The position numbers and the translations under genes are program-made. This document shows positions 7,847 to 16,397 of a DNA stretch of 64,000 nucleotides, piece by piece. Within the stretch, counting starts at the first letter, position 1. Each line of letters begins with the position of its first letter. The stretch lies in NCBI GenBank assembly GCA_052180195.1, contig CP197469.1. One strand, given 5' to 3'. This stretch comes from Gottfriedia sp002574545 (GTDB lineage Bacteria > Bacillota > Bacilli > Bacillales > Bacillaceae_G). Below the pieces are notes generated by a model. The model did not search any database and was not told where the DNA came from. It worked only from the letters and a program-made list of their open reading frames with translations.

Positions 7847-8554
7847 TTAGTTCATAACTTCAAAATTTAATACTGTAATTGTGTTTTGTTTGCGAATTCC
7901 TTTATTGTTATATAGCTCCAAATATACCGTTTTCTGATTTCGATTTCCATTTAATTGACTTCTTTCAAACAGATAAACTTGAATACTTTCAAAATTACTA
8001 CTATTACTATCCATGACCTCAGTATAACTTGCTAAAATACTAAAATCATCTCCATATCGCTCTTCAAGTGCATAGTCTAAATGATCTCTCTTTGTTTTCA
8101 CATCATCTAAACCAACAATTGAAAACTTAGTACCATTTTCAGTCTCAAATGAAGCACTTTTATTTTCTAAAATTGTAACTTTACAATCTAGTAATAATGC
8201 ATTTAGATCTCTATAGTTGCCACTATAATCATGATCATTCCACAAAAAATAGACTGGAGCCATAGAGGATAAATAGTGAATATTTTCACCTTTATATTTT
8301 TTTGACTTCTTTTTCGAATAACCGCTTAAAAGAATGATCGTATTATGATTGCAAATTTTTTCAATCTCTGTCAATTTATAAAATAGATCGCCTATATTTG
8401 GAATCCAAATAAGCTGAATTGATTCTAAAGAATCATCTACATGTTTTATATTAATTTTTCTATGTATAATTTCTAACTTACTTTTTCGATTAATTAATAA
8501 AATAAGTGCTACAATTACTACAATTCCGATCAATGATATTATTTTTATGTTCAT
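7847..8554 (-). CDS. YpbG-like protein, degenerate metallophosphoesterase fold
   Basis: N-terminal membrane anchor (IISLIGIVVIVALILLI), then a domain patterned like a calcineurin-type phosphoesterase: 'LIWIPNIGDLFYKL', 'TIILLSGYS', 'YFLWNDHDY.GNYRDLNALL', 'FSIVGLDDV'. The catalytic motifs of the fold (DxH, GD, GNHD, GHxH) are mostly missing; only something like NDHD remains, and the C-terminal His motif is absent. It is likely catalytically inactive. Position between mecB/MerR and ypbE matches B. subtilis ypbG. The start is uncertain: the ATG at 8554 has AAGGGGG unusually close, and another ATG at 8611 has no ribosome site. Confidence 0.6.
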   Translation of the reverse strand: MNIKIISLIGIVVIVALILLINRKSKLEIIHRKINIKHVDDSLESIQLIWIPNIGDLFYKLTEIEKICNHNTIILLSGYSKKKSKKYKGENIHYLSSMAPVYFLWNDHDYSGNYRDLNALLLDCKVTILENKSASFETENGTKFSIVGLDDVKTKRDHLDYALEERYGDDFSILASYTEVMDSNSSNFESIQVYLFERSQLNGNRNQKTVYLELYNNKGIRKQNTITVLNFEVMN

Positions 8555-8709
8555 TTCCCCCTTGTTATAAAACAAAGCAATGTCTGCTAGAAATCTCAAA
8601 TTATACTTCATTCAAATAAATCAATTTTTACATATTTTGTTGCTACAGTTCAAAGTGCTTTTTTTTATTATACAAAAACTAGTAGGAATTGAAAAATTTT
8701 AAACAACGA

Positions 8710-8750
8710 AAAAACTTATGGCCATTGATACAAAATGGGCATAAGTCTTT
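8710..8750 (-). terminator. Terminator of the ypbB-recQ-ypbD-ypbE unit
   Basis: ACTTATGCCC pairs with GGCCATAAGT with one mismatch across a 16-nt loop on the minus strand, followed by TTTTTT. It lies about 90 bp past the ypbE stop. Confidence 0.65.
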
Positions 8751-8839
8751 TAAGTGAAATAAAGTTTAATCGGTTCGAATAGTCTATTTTCGTATGATTT
8801 CGAATTTCATTTTTCATTGCCTCTATAGATTTCTTAACC

Positions 8840-9457
8840 TTATTTAACCACATCGACATTTAATGGGATTTTTAGAATCTGACCAGGCGTTACTTCAATC
8901 CCATTTAAATGATTTGCATCTTGAATAATTTCTTCGCCATCACGATTACCATAATATTTCATTGAAATCGTAAATAAAGTTTCACCTCTTTTGACTTCGT
9001 GATTAATCACTTTAACTCCAATAGTTGCACTTGAATCAGCTTGAAGTTTTACGCCATTATTAATCTCTTTTTTGGTTGAAGCTTTATTCTGAGTTTCCTT
9101 CTTTTTTTGCTTTTTAACATTGTTACTCGCAGCTAATTCAACTTTTTCAAATTTATTTGAAGGTATGATTAAACTTCCTTTTTCAGTAAATATTTTATCG
9201 TATTTACTATGTACAAACTTAACTACTCCAAAAGGTAACATGATAAAGATTATGACTAAAGCAGTAATTAAAGGATACTTTATTTTCCACCAAGGTCTAC
9301 GTAGATCCTCTTTTATTTTCATCGTTTCACTTCTTGGTGGCAAATTTAACAAATCAACTGCTTTATGATCTTCATTTATTTTTTTATTTTTAAATTTCTT
9401 ATTTTTTTTCATTCGACTTAAGTCAGCGATACGATTAGTCTTAAGCTCATTATTCAT
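8840..9457 (-). CDS. ypbE: YpbE-like LysM-domain membrane protein
   Basis: Lys-rich cytoplasmic N-terminus (about 70 residues), one transmembrane segment (about 73-95, LITALVIIFIMLPFGVVKFV), a Lys/Ser-rich linker, and a C-terminal LysM domain (about 150-200: VKRGETLFTISMKYYGNRDG...LNGIEVTPGQILKIPL). The LysM domain should face outward and bind peptidoglycan. Its ATG overlaps the stop of the upstream CPBP gene by 4 bp (ATGA), showing translational coupling. Position in the ypbB-recQ-ypbD-ypbE run is conserved in Bacillus. Function is unknown. Confidence 0.85.
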   Translation of the reverse strand: MNNELKTNRIADLSRMKKNKKFKNKKINEDHKAVDLLNLPPRSETMKIKEDLRRPWWKIKYPLITALVIIFIMLPFGVVKFVHSKYDKIFTEKGSLIIPSNKFEKVELAASNNVKKQKKKETQNKASTKKEINNGVKLQADSSATIGVKVINHEVKRGETLFTISMKYYGNRDGEEIIQDANHLNGIEVTPGQILKIPLNVDVVK

Positions 9458-10038
9458 TCTTTGTCTTCACTTTCCAAACTTAATTTCATATACAATCCTA
9501 AAACATAATCTAATATAAAATGTGCAATAAATACAATAACAAGATTATTTGTTTTCAAATATAAGTAACCTAAGAAAAAACTTTCAATTAATACAATCGT
9601 AAGTAAAATCGGTTTTTTCACATATCGAAAATGAACTAAAGCAAACACAACGGATGCAATAATTAATCCAAATTTAGCTTGAATAAATCCTCGAAAAAAT
9701 AATTCTTCTGATAATGCGATTAAAATACAAAGTATTGTCATTTCAGGAACTGAGAGTGACGTAAAGAATCTTTTATTAAATCCACCATCATCCAATAAAC
9801 GCTCTGGAATTGCATAATTTAATAAAATATTAAATAATACGAGTGAAAATCCAGCACCGAATCCAAATAAATAGGTTTTATAGCTTTTTAATAAATGTAA
9901 ATCATCCAAAAATTTTTCTGTACCAATAAAAAAAACAATACATAAAATAGCGATCACTAAAATGATTAACTGTGTGCCATACACGCTTTTCTTCAAATAG
10001 TTAACTGGAATTTCTTGACGGTTTAATTCGCTTTCCAT
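9454..10038 (-). CDS. ypbD: CPBP-family intramembrane metalloprotease-like protein (YpbD)
   Basis: A 194-residue integral membrane protein with about five or six hydrophobic segments. The family's catalytic motifs are present: SEELFFRGFIQ (EExxxR), VHFRYVK and a later HFILDYVLG. CPBP (Abi/CAAX protease-like) proteins are proteases or immunity factors; the substrate here is unknown. GAGGAAT lies upstream of the ATG. It is followed directly by ypbE with a 4-bp overlap and preceded by recQ by 9 bp, so one operon. Confidence 0.85.
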   Translation of the reverse strand: MESELNRQEIPVNYLKKSVYGTQLIILVIAILCIVFFIGTEKFLDDLHLLKSYKTYLFGFGAGFSLVLFNILLNYAIPERLLDDGGFNKRFFTSLSVPEMTILCILIALSEELFFRGFIQAKFGLIIASVVFALVHFRYVKKPILLTIVLIESFFLGYLYLKTNNLVIVFIAHFILDYVLGLYMKLSLESEDKE

Positions 10039-10047
10039 ATAGATTCC

Positions 10048-11565
10048 TCACAGCCCCAATTTATTTCTTAATTCTTGTCCCCATGTAAGTACGTTATGAT
10101 TTTCATATTTCTCATGATTAGTTGAACAATACTCATCAAACGAAATACCACAAATGTTACAGCAATTTCTTGGTCTATTTATTAACATTTCATCAAATAG
10201 GAGAAGATATTTTTCTCGATAACATGTAGATGAAGATAGAAAATCAATCATCGCTTTAAGTTTTAAATATTTCACCTTTTTTCTCTCTGAAATTAACTCT
10301 TTGATCGATTCTAATAAGCGATCATTTATTTTTTCGAAATACAAATGTTCTTCTACAATTACATTATATTTAACCATTTTAGAATGAAGTGTTGTCCACT
10401 GTACTTCACTAAATTGAAAAACCGCTTTCCAATTAGACACAAGTGTTTCAGTTAATTTAATCGGATCTTCTTCTAATCTTTTTACGTACGATAGAAAAGA
10501 TTCAACTTGATTCATAGTAAGGATTTCGTCATCAATCAACCTTAGTGGTAACTCATGATCGTTTTCACATACAATTAGAATTGCTATACTTGGCTTTCCA
10601 TCTCGTCCAGCACGTCCAATTTCTTGAAGATAATTCTCAATGTTTGACGGATACTGGTAATGAATTACAAATCTTACATTAGGTTTATTAATTCCCATAC
10701 CAAAAGCACTTGTACAAACTATGATATCAATTTGATTTTGAATAAATTGTTGTTGAATTAAAATTCTTTGTTCTTGTTCCATTCCACCATGATAATAAGC
10801 AACTTTACAATTTAACTTTTCACTTAAAGTATGTGAAATTTTCTCACAAGTAGCTCTAGTACCACAATAAACGATGCCTGGACCTGTTAATTTAGAAAGA
10901 TGATTAGTTAATAAGTAGAGCTTTTCTATTTCCGAATCTACTTTTTCAACTTGAATTGCTATGTTCTCTCTATTTACTGAATTGATATATTGTTGAACAT
11001 CTTTTAACTGTAGTATTTCGATTATTTCGTCCCGCACATTTTTGCTAGCTGTAGCGGTTAAAGCTAAAACCGTAGGATTATTTAATTTCCGCTTTATTTC
11101 CCCTAGCGTTTTATATTCTGGCCTAAAATCATGGCCCCACTGTGATATACAATGGGCTTCATCAACCACAAATAATGAGATTTTAGACGCAGAAAGCTTT
11201 TGAATTAAAAATTGATTTTGTAACATTTCAGGCGAAACAAAAATAAACTTATAGCTACTAATATGATTAAATAAATATTTTTTTTGCTCAAAACTTCTAA
11301 AGCTATTTAGTGCAATAACTCGTTTATCTCCGAATGATTTAATCTGTTCTACTTGATCCTCCATAAGTGAAAGTAAAGGTGAAACGATTACTACAACACC
11401 AGGTAACAGTAGCCCTGTTAATTGATATAATAGTGACTTCCCTCCACCTGTAGGAAGCATCGCTAAAACATCTTTTGAGTTTATCAAATCATTAATAATT
11501 TCTTTTTGGCTATTACGAAAACTTGAATAACCGAATTTTTCGTATAGCACTTTATTTAGGTCCAT
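10048..11565 (-). CDS. recQ: ATP-dependent DNA helicase RecQ
   Basis: Superfamily 2 DNA helicase. Walker A is AMLPTGGGKSLLYQ, the DEAH box is VVDEAHCISQWGHDFRPEY, and motif VI is YLQEIGRAGRDGKPS. The C-terminal Cys cluster (CYREKYLL...NCCNICGISFDEYC) fits the RecQ zinc domain. There is no HRDC domain after it. The start at ATG 11565 has GGTGAT just upstream and gives 505 residues; a further in-frame ATG at 11586 lies inside ypbB. It overlaps the end of ypbB by 14 bp, as in a tight operon. Role: unwinding of recombination intermediates. Confidence 0.93.
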   Translation of the reverse strand: MDLNKVLYEKFGYSSFRNSQKEIINDLINSKDVLAMLPTGGGKSLLYQLTGLLLPGVVVIVSPLLSLMEDQVEQIKSFGDKRVIALNSFRSFEQKKYLFNHISSYKFIFVSPEMLQNQFLIQKLSASKISLFVVDEAHCISQWGHDFRPEYKTLGEIKRKLNNPTVLALTATASKNVRDEIIEILQLKDVQQYINSVNRENIAIQVEKVDSEIEKLYLLTNHLSKLTGPGIVYCGTRATCEKISHTLSEKLNCKVAYYHGGMEQEQRILIQQQFIQNQIDIIVCTSAFGMGINKPNVRFVIHYQYPSNIENYLQEIGRAGRDGKPSIAILIVCENDHELPLRLIDDEILTMNQVESFLSYVKRLEEDPIKLTETLVSNWKAVFQFSEVQWTTLHSKMVKYNVIVEEHLYFEKINDRLLESIKELISERKKVKYLKLKAMIDFLSSSTCYREKYLLLFDEMLINRPRNCCNICGISFDEYCSTNHEKYENHNVLTWGQELRNKLGL

Positions 11566-12625
11566 ATAAATCACCCATTCTTGCAAGAGTAATACGAATT
11601 TGAAAATAAGTTACCTCATTTAATAAAGCTTCTTTAATAATTTTTAATTTCCTTGTATTAAGTTCAATTATTTTATTTTTTATTAAAGTAAATTGTTTTG
11701 TCGAAATAAATTGATGAATTGGAAATAATTTATCACTTAATACACACTCCACTATATGATCCTCGATTGTACTAATTTTTAAATTACGAATCGCTGCTAT
11801 TTCTTGAATGGTTTTACCTTCTTTAAATAATCGCTTCGTTTCGATTGAAGTATTCGTAATATTAGTACGTTTATCTCCTTTAACAAATTTACTTAATAAA
11901 GGATAATGATTGTTCCCTTCGACCAAAATAGTGATGATATGATGCAAAGTATTAATCGAGTTGAGATAAATTTTTTCAACAGCTACTTTGTGTTCAGATG
12001 CAATCTGTTCAAACGTCATGCCATAAGAATTAGCACCAGACAATCGTTTCACAAATAATAATGCATCTTCGTCACTTAAATTTTCTAAAATTGTATGTAA
12101 TTCATTGTAAAATTGCTTAACTAATTCGTCTTTATTCCCATTATAATTAAGAATCTCATTTTTTACCCATTCTTGTATGTCTTGATCTTGAATAACTGCT
12201 CTAAAATAGTTTAATTTCATATTCAAATTGGAAACTGTTTGAAAAAATAATGAAAACCTTTTCCAAAAAATCTTTTGAATACTCGAAAACCTTAGACCAT
12301 TTATATGTGTAAATTCCATAAACTGTAATTTTTGATTTGCTAAATATGCTTGACCATTTTTATTTAACAAATAAATATTTTTATTTTCAGTTTGACCTAT
12401 GTACCCTTTAACCTCTAACCCATTTATAATTTCTTGCATATTTTGATGGGTAAGGAAATGAAAAAGTCCGAAAAATGATGTGACATGATAAAAATGAGAA
12501 TCTTGTATAATCTGAGCACTTTGTTTACCTTTTAATAAATACAATATACCTTGGATCGTTCGTTCACCATTATACCGATGAAGTAAAAAAAGGATGATTT
12601 CTTCCAAAATTGATAGTTTAGACAT
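11552..12625 (-). CDS. ypbB: YpbB-like helix-turn-helix protein
   Basis: A 357-residue soluble protein conserved next to recQ in Bacillus. The C-terminal part (about 255-350) is helical with a helix-turn-helix-like section (FKEGKTIQEIAAIRNLKISTIEDHIVECVL), resembling the HTH domain found fused to or next to RecQ proteins. No catalytic motif is seen. The ATG has GAGAGG upstream. It is the first gene of the ypbB-recQ-ypbD-ypbE unit; the 320-bp gap before it is shared with the fer promoter. Its role is probably connected with RecQ but is not established. Confidence 0.8.
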   Translation of the reverse strand: MSKLSILEEIILFLLHRYNGERTIQGILYLLKGKQSAQIIQDSHFYHVTSFFGLFHFLTHQNMQEIINGLEVKGYIGQTENKNIYLLNKNGQAYLANQKLQFMEFTHINGLRFSSIQKIFWKRFSLFFQTVSNLNMKLNYFRAVIQDQDIQEWVKNEILNYNGNKDELVKQFYNELHTILENLSDEDALLFVKRLSGANSYGMTFEQIASEHKVAVEKIYLNSINTLHHIITILVEGNNHYPLLSKFVKGDKRTNITNTSIETKRLFKEGKTIQEIAAIRNLKISTIEDHIVECVLSDKLFPIHQFISTKQFTLIKNKIIELNTRKLKIIKEALLNEVTYFQIRITLARMGDLYGPK

Positions 12626-12945
12626 TATAAACCTCTCAAATAAATTTATTCCATTAATATATTTGAATATTTTTTCGAATTATTATTAGTAGTTTAAAAA
12701 TATTTGTGTATTTTTTCTAACTAGTTGTTATTTCTTCTAGCTTATCATATGTATCAATATCCAAACCATTTTAAACAAATAAAAATCATTATTTATTTTA
12801 TTTGAAATTTCATCATTTCTCGTTTTTTTCAAAACCTTGTACAATTATATTGAAAAGTTTTGGAAACCGTTTTAAAATGTTTACAGGTACATTACAAAAA
12901 TAGTATCTGTAATAAAAACAGGGAATAATTTGGGAGGTCAATACA
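12626..12945. other. AT-rich divergent intergenic region between ypbB and fer
   Basis: About 320 bp holding the promoters of ypbB (minus) and fer (plus). A possible fer promoter is TTTACA followed 18 bp later by TATCTG, ending about 40 bp before the ATG. A GGGAGG ribosome site precedes fer. No ORF with a ribosome site, no RNA element and no clear palindrome were seen. Confidence 0.45.
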
Positions 12946-13194
12946 ATGGCAAAATATACAATCGTTGATAAAGACACTTGTATCGCATGTGGCGCATGTG
13001 GCGCTGCTGCACCTGATATCTATGACTATGATGATGAAGGGATTGCATACGTTACTCTAGATGATAACCAAGGAATCGTTGAAATTCCAGACGTATTACT
13101 TGATGACATGATGGATGCATTTGAAGGATGCCCAACAGACTCAATCAAAGTTGCTGACGAAGCATTCGATGGCGACGCTTTAAAATTCGAATAG
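12946..13194 (+). CDS. fer: Ferredoxin, single [4Fe-4S]
   Basis: An 82-residue acidic ferredoxin that carries electrons to cytochrome P450s and desaturases in related species. Cluster ligands are C12, C15, C18 (CIACGAC) and C62 (EGCPTDS). Only one cluster is expected, since no second CxxCxxC is present. The sequence is nearly identical in pattern to B. subtilis Fer. GGGAGGT lies 9 bases before the ATG. It is divergent from ypbB and ends in its own terminator, so it is a monocistronic gene. Confidence 0.97.
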   Translation: MAKYTIVDKDTCIACGACGAAAPDIYDYDDEGIAYVTLDDNQGIVEIPDVLLDDMMDAFEGCPTDSIKVADEAFDGDALKFE

Positions 13195-13202
13195 TAAAAA
13201 CT

Positions 13203-13234
13203 GCGGCGGAAGTTATTTCGTCGCTTTTTTTATT
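13203..13234 (+). terminator. Terminator of fer
   Basis: GCGGCGGAA pairs with TTTCGTCGC (two G-U pairs), followed by seven T, immediately after the fer stop. Confidence 0.85.
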
Positions 13235-13293
13235 TTTAAAACTTTGATACCTTTTTCACTTTACAAATGCATTTCTAACGATACAAAAAACAA

Positions 13294-13324
13294 AAAGTGT
13301 CTACCGAAATTTAGTAGACACTTT
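13294..13324 (-). terminator. Terminator of ribU
   Basis: AAAGTGTCTAC pairs with GTAGACACTTT around a 9-nt loop. On the minus strand T-rich sequence follows, just past the ribU stop. Confidence 0.8.
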
Positions 13325-13331
13325 CATTTAT

Positions 13332-13901
13332 TTATACATTGTGGACATTCATTCTTTGAGTTAACCAAACCTTTAATTTAGGGTAAATCACTAAGAATAA
13401 GATCATAATTAACAGACCTTTAATTGCATTAAATGGCATGATTGAAGTGACAATTACTTCATTTGGCAGGTTAAAATTCATGAAATGTGCATATGCAGGT
13501 AAGAACACAAAATAATTTAATAAGCTTAAAATTCCCGTCATCACTACAGTACCAATGATTAATCCAAAAGTTAAGCCTTTTACTGAACGATATTTTCTAA
13601 AGAAATATGTCGCAGGTAAAATGTATAATACTCCTGCACAAAAATTAGCAAATTCCCCTATTGGTACACCAGTCATACTACCATTAATAACGTAATGAAG
13701 TATGTTTTTGATTAACTCTACGCCAATTCCAGCTACCGGTCCAAAAACAATTGCGCCTATTAAAGCCGGAACCTCACTGAAGTCAATTTGAAGCCATACT
13801 GGGAATGCAGGAAGTGGAAAATCCAGCATCATCAAAAGATACGAAATACTGCTGAGCATTGCCACTACTACCATTTTATTTACTTTGTTGCGTTGTTGCA
13901 T
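13332..13901 (-). CDS. ribU: Riboflavin ECF transporter substrate-binding component RibU
   Basis: Membrane S-component that binds riboflavin and works with the shared EcfAA'T energising module encoded elsewhere. It has 189 residues and about six transmembrane segments. The family pattern is visible in 'DFPLPAFPVWLQIDFSEVPALIGAIVFGPVAGIGVELIKN' (positions about 26-66) and 'GVPIGEFANF'. An FMN riboswitch and an attenuator hairpin lie in its leader, which supports the flavin role strongly. It is a single-gene unit. Confidence 0.95.
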   Translation of the reverse strand: MQQRNKVNKMVVVAMLSSISYLLMMLDFPLPAFPVWLQIDFSEVPALIGAIVFGPVAGIGVELIKNILHYVINGSMTGVPIGEFANFCAGVLYILPATYFFRKYRSVKGLTFGLIIGTVVMTGILSLLNYFVFLPAYAHFMNFNLPNEVIVTSIMPFNAIKGLLIMILFLVIYPKLKVWLTQRMNVHNV

Positions 13902-14033
13902 AATACCTCTCTCCTTTTTCCCGATCTTATCAAGAAAAATGAAAGGTTCGCTTAAGTAGCGTTATTATTTGCACATATTATAAAAAGTCCAAATTTAAAA
14001 TGAAAAAACAGTATAAAATTATGCAAATAAAAT

Positions 14034-14057
14034 CCCCTATTTTTTTTAGAATAGGGG
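14034..14057 (-). terminator. Attenuator terminator of the FMN riboswitch
   Basis: On the minus strand CCCCTATT pairs with AATAGGGG over an A-rich loop, followed by ATTTTATTT. It lies between the aptamer and ribU. A second hairpin (GTTCAAAAA/TTTTTGAAC, about 14083-14107) sits between aptamer and terminator and may take part in switching. Confidence 0.75.
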
Positions 14058-14114
14058 AGAATTTTCAGCACGCCAAATAAGCGTTCAAAAAGATGAATTT
14101 TTTGAACTTGCGAA

Positions 14115-14252
<138 letters not shown>

Positions 14253-14582
14253 CGTTTATTAAATTACAGTTTAATGTTACTAAATTAAATACAGTTTGTA
14301 AATAAAAATCTCTTCCTATTCATTTAACGTCATTACTTATGTTTTCTTGACAAAAACTTACTATCGAATCATCCCTATTGTAAAGACTGCTCTATACTTT
14401 ATCATTTAACAAATACTGTATAATCAATTCCTTTTGCATATTTTAATATGTTTATTTATATTTTCTGAGAATTGGATCTTTACTATTCTTTCTCCTTAAA
14501 ACAAAAATAGAACTTCGCATATAAATGTCCTTTACTAAAATAAGTAGTAAATTACATTTAAAAAGGAAGTTCATAAAAAACA
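14253..14582. other. AT-rich region upstream of the FMN riboswitch
   Basis: About 330 bp without a supported gene. A possible ribU promoter on the minus strand is TTTACA, 17 bp, TAACAT, just before the aptamer. A TATAAT preceded by TG occurs on the plus strand near 14422 but leads to no ORF. Confidence 0.4.
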
Positions 14583-14729
14583 CTAAGGGTTTGAAACTAT
14601 TTTTAATTCATGAAAATTTTTCACTTCTATTAGATCCTTTAAATTATCTCGATTTCCTCCAATAAATAAAAGTCCAATCGTTAAAACAAAAACGACAATC
14701 AACAAACATCTCCTAAGAAAATCAAACAT
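14583..14729 (-). CDS. 48-residue single-span membrane protein, unknown
   Basis: The start at ATG 14729 is fixed by TAGGAGG 7 bases upstream; a longer in-frame ORF reaching 14834 has no ribosome site there. The product opens MFDFLRRCLLIVVFVLTIG, with one transmembrane helix (about residues 6-24), then GGNRDNLKDLIEVKNFHELKIVSNP. I do not recognise the family. It lies alone between ribU and the cobalamin operon, with a hairpin-forming leader upstream (14781-14831). No terminator was seen after it. Coding is likely because of the strong ribosome site and hydrophobic pattern, but it could be species-specific. Confidence 0.55.
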   Translation of the reverse strand: MFDFLRRCLLIVVFVLTIGLLFIGGNRDNLKDLIEVKNFHELKIVSNP

Positions 14730-14780
14730 TATTTGCCTCCTACCTAAAGAAATGTGGAAGTGTGTTATCAGCCATATACC

Positions 14781-14831
14781 GGTGAACTGTCTACTGATCA
14801 TACATAAAAAAATTAGAGTAGACGTATCACC
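14781..14831 (-). repeat. Inverted repeat in the leader of the 48-residue ORF
   Basis: GGTGAACTGTCTACT (14781-14795) pairs with AGTAGACGTATCACC (14817-14831) with one bulge, around a 21-nt AT-rich loop. It lies 50 bp upstream of the small ORF. The TGTCTAC core also occurs in the MITE-like element at 3386-3550. It may be a leader hairpin or a remnant of a small palindromic element. Confidence 0.4.
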
Positions 14832-14965
14832 CATTTCAATCTTTAACTCTTTTTATGTATTTCGCTTAAGAAGTATTAGAAACCGAAAATGTATATACCA
14901 CTAAGTACATTTACTAAAACTTACACTCAATCATTCTATGATTGAAAAAAAGTATTTATACAAAA

Positions 14966-15012
14966 AAAATAGCAATTGATTAGAAAAATTCAACTATTCA
15001 ATCGCTATTTTT
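14966..15012 (-). terminator. Terminator of the cobalamin uptake operon
   Basis: AAATAGCGATTGA pairs with TCAATTGCTATTT (one G-U) on the minus strand, followed by a T-run. It lies just beyond the adenosyltransferase stop. Confidence 0.8.
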
Positions 15013-15018
15013 CTTATT

Positions 15019-15588
15019 TTATTTTTTATCAGTTCGAAATACGATTGCTCCTCTTTCGTATTCAACATCCTTAATATTTAAACGAGTATTGATTACCCTA
15101 GCAAGCGCAAAGAAATAATCAGATAATCGATTTAAATATAAAAATACTGGAAGATGTATGTTTTCTTGCTTCATTAATGTTACAACCGTTCTCTCTGCAC
15201 GTCTTGTTACCGCTCTTGCTTGATGAATGATTGCAGCAGGTTTTGACCCACCAGGTAAAATAAAACGCTGTAATGGGGGAGTTACTTCCATATATTCATC
15301 GATTAATGTTTCAAGTTCTTCAACCATTTTCTCTGTTGTTTTAAAAGGGATACTATCTTTTACAACCGCTAAATCTCCACCGCAGTCAAATAGCTCATGT
15401 TGGATTTTTTGAAGTGAATTGTAGAGATCCCTCGTATTTTCATGATCTAAATATGTCATTGCGTATCCAACGATTGTATTTACTTCATCAATTGTTCCGT
15501 AAGCCTCAACCCTTAAATCATCTTTATCTACTCGTTTACCTACTAAGCTAGTCTGACCTTTATCCCCAGTTTTTGTATAAATTTTCAT
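15019..15588 (-). CDS. pduO: Cob(I)alamin adenosyltransferase, PduO type
   Basis: Transfers the adenosyl group of ATP to cob(I)alamin to make coenzyme B12. PduO signatures are present: N-terminal 'MKIYTKTGDKGQTSLVGKR' (ATP-binding), YGTIDEVN, and the C-terminal 'QARAVTRRAERTVV' and 'LYLNRLSDYFFALAR'. Its 189 residues match the family. It is the last gene of btuF-btuC-btuD-pduO, with a 23-bp gap after btuD, so imported corrinoid would be turned directly into the adenosyl form. B. subtilis has an ortholog, yvqK. Confidence 0.95.
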   Translation of the reverse strand: MKIYTKTGDKGQTSLVGKRVDKDDLRVEAYGTIDEVNTIVGYAMTYLDHENTRDLYNSLQKIQHELFDCGGDLAVVKDSIPFKTTEKMVEELETLIDEYMEVTPPLQRFILPGGSKPAAIIHQARAVTRRAERTVVTLMKQENIHLPVFLYLNRLSDYFFALARVINTRLNIKDVEYERGAIVFRTDKK

Positions 15589-15611
15589 GAAAAACCACTC
15601 CTTTTTTCAAT

Positions 15612-16397
15612 TTACAATACATTACTTTTATATATAATGACCTTTTTATTTGTTTCTGGATTATCTATAATTTGAAAAGATGTGTCATATAAACCTTTTA
15701 ATAAACTTTCATTTAAAACTTTGTCTGTTTTTCCTTCGATATAAATTTTACCATCCTTTAATCCTATTAATCGATCACAGTATAGGCTTGCTAAATTTAA
15801 GTCATGAAAAACAGTTACAATCGTTTTATTCTCTTTTTTTTGTAATTCCTTTAACACGTCTAAAATTTTTATAGTATGCATTAAATCTAAATGGTTACTT
15901 GGTTCGTCTAAAAAAATATATGGTGTCTCTTGAGCAAAGCATTGAGCAAGAAATACTCTTTGCCGTTCACCACCACTGATTTCATTGATAAAACTTTTTT
16001 CCATTTTCTTAGTACCAGTCATCAACATTGCATGATTGACCGCAGTTTCATCAATTGTGGACCAACTAGGAAAAAAGGAAGACGAATGCGCAAGGCGTCC
16101 AAGTTTTACTGTTTCTTTTACCTCATAAGAATAAGTATAGGAATTTTGTTGGGATAAAACAGCAATTTTTTTTGCTATTTGTTTATTAGACATACTAGAA
16201 ATAAATTCTCCATCCAACATGACATTTCCTTTAGACGGCTTAAAAAGTCCACAAAGAATATTTAAAAACGTGGACTTCCCACTCCCATTTGGGCCAATAA
16301 TTCCTAGCCATTCTCCCTGATTAATAGAATATGACAGCGAATTCAAATCAGTATGAATTCCATCATATGAATATGAGATATCTTGACATTTGATCAT
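15612..16397 (-). CDS. btuD: Cobalamin ABC transporter ATPase
   Basis: ATPase subunit of the B12/iron-siderophore class. Walker A GPNGSGKST is at about residues 36-44, the Q-loop at VLSQQNS, the signature at ISGGERQRVFLAQ, Walker B at YIFLDEPSNHLD and the switch His in TVFHDLNLAS. Its 261 residues are typical. The start codon overlaps the btuC stop by 4 bp. The cobalamin riboswitch upstream and pduO downstream support B12 rather than iron as the cargo. Confidence 0.9.
   Translation of the reverse strand: MIKCQDISYSYDGIHTDLNSLSYSINQGEWLGIIGPNGSGKSTFLNILCGLFKPSKGNVMLDGEFISSMSNKQIAKKIAVLSQQNSYTYSYEVKETVKLGRLAHSSSFFPSWSTIDETAVNHAMLMTGTKKMEKSFINEISGGERQRVFLAQCFAQETPYIFLDEPSNHLDLMHTIKILDVLKELQKKENKTIVTVFHDLNLASLYCDRLIGLKDGKIYIEGKTDKVLNESLLKGLYDTSFQIIDNPETNKKVIIYKSNVL

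Noticed and set aside
9120..9368. Plus-strand ORF of 82 codons opposite ypbE
   Set aside because: It is antisense to a well-supported LysM protein and has no ribosome site. Similar plus-strand ORFs opposite resE, scpA, spmA and pdp were rejected for the same reason.
12840..12900. cre site before fer (TTGGAAACCGTTTTA)
   Set aside because: It has an extra base between the conserved AA and CG, so it does not match the consensus.
14730..14834. Longer form of the 48-residue ORF starting at 14834
   Set aside because: No ribosome site at that start; TAGGAGG clearly marks the ATG at 14729.
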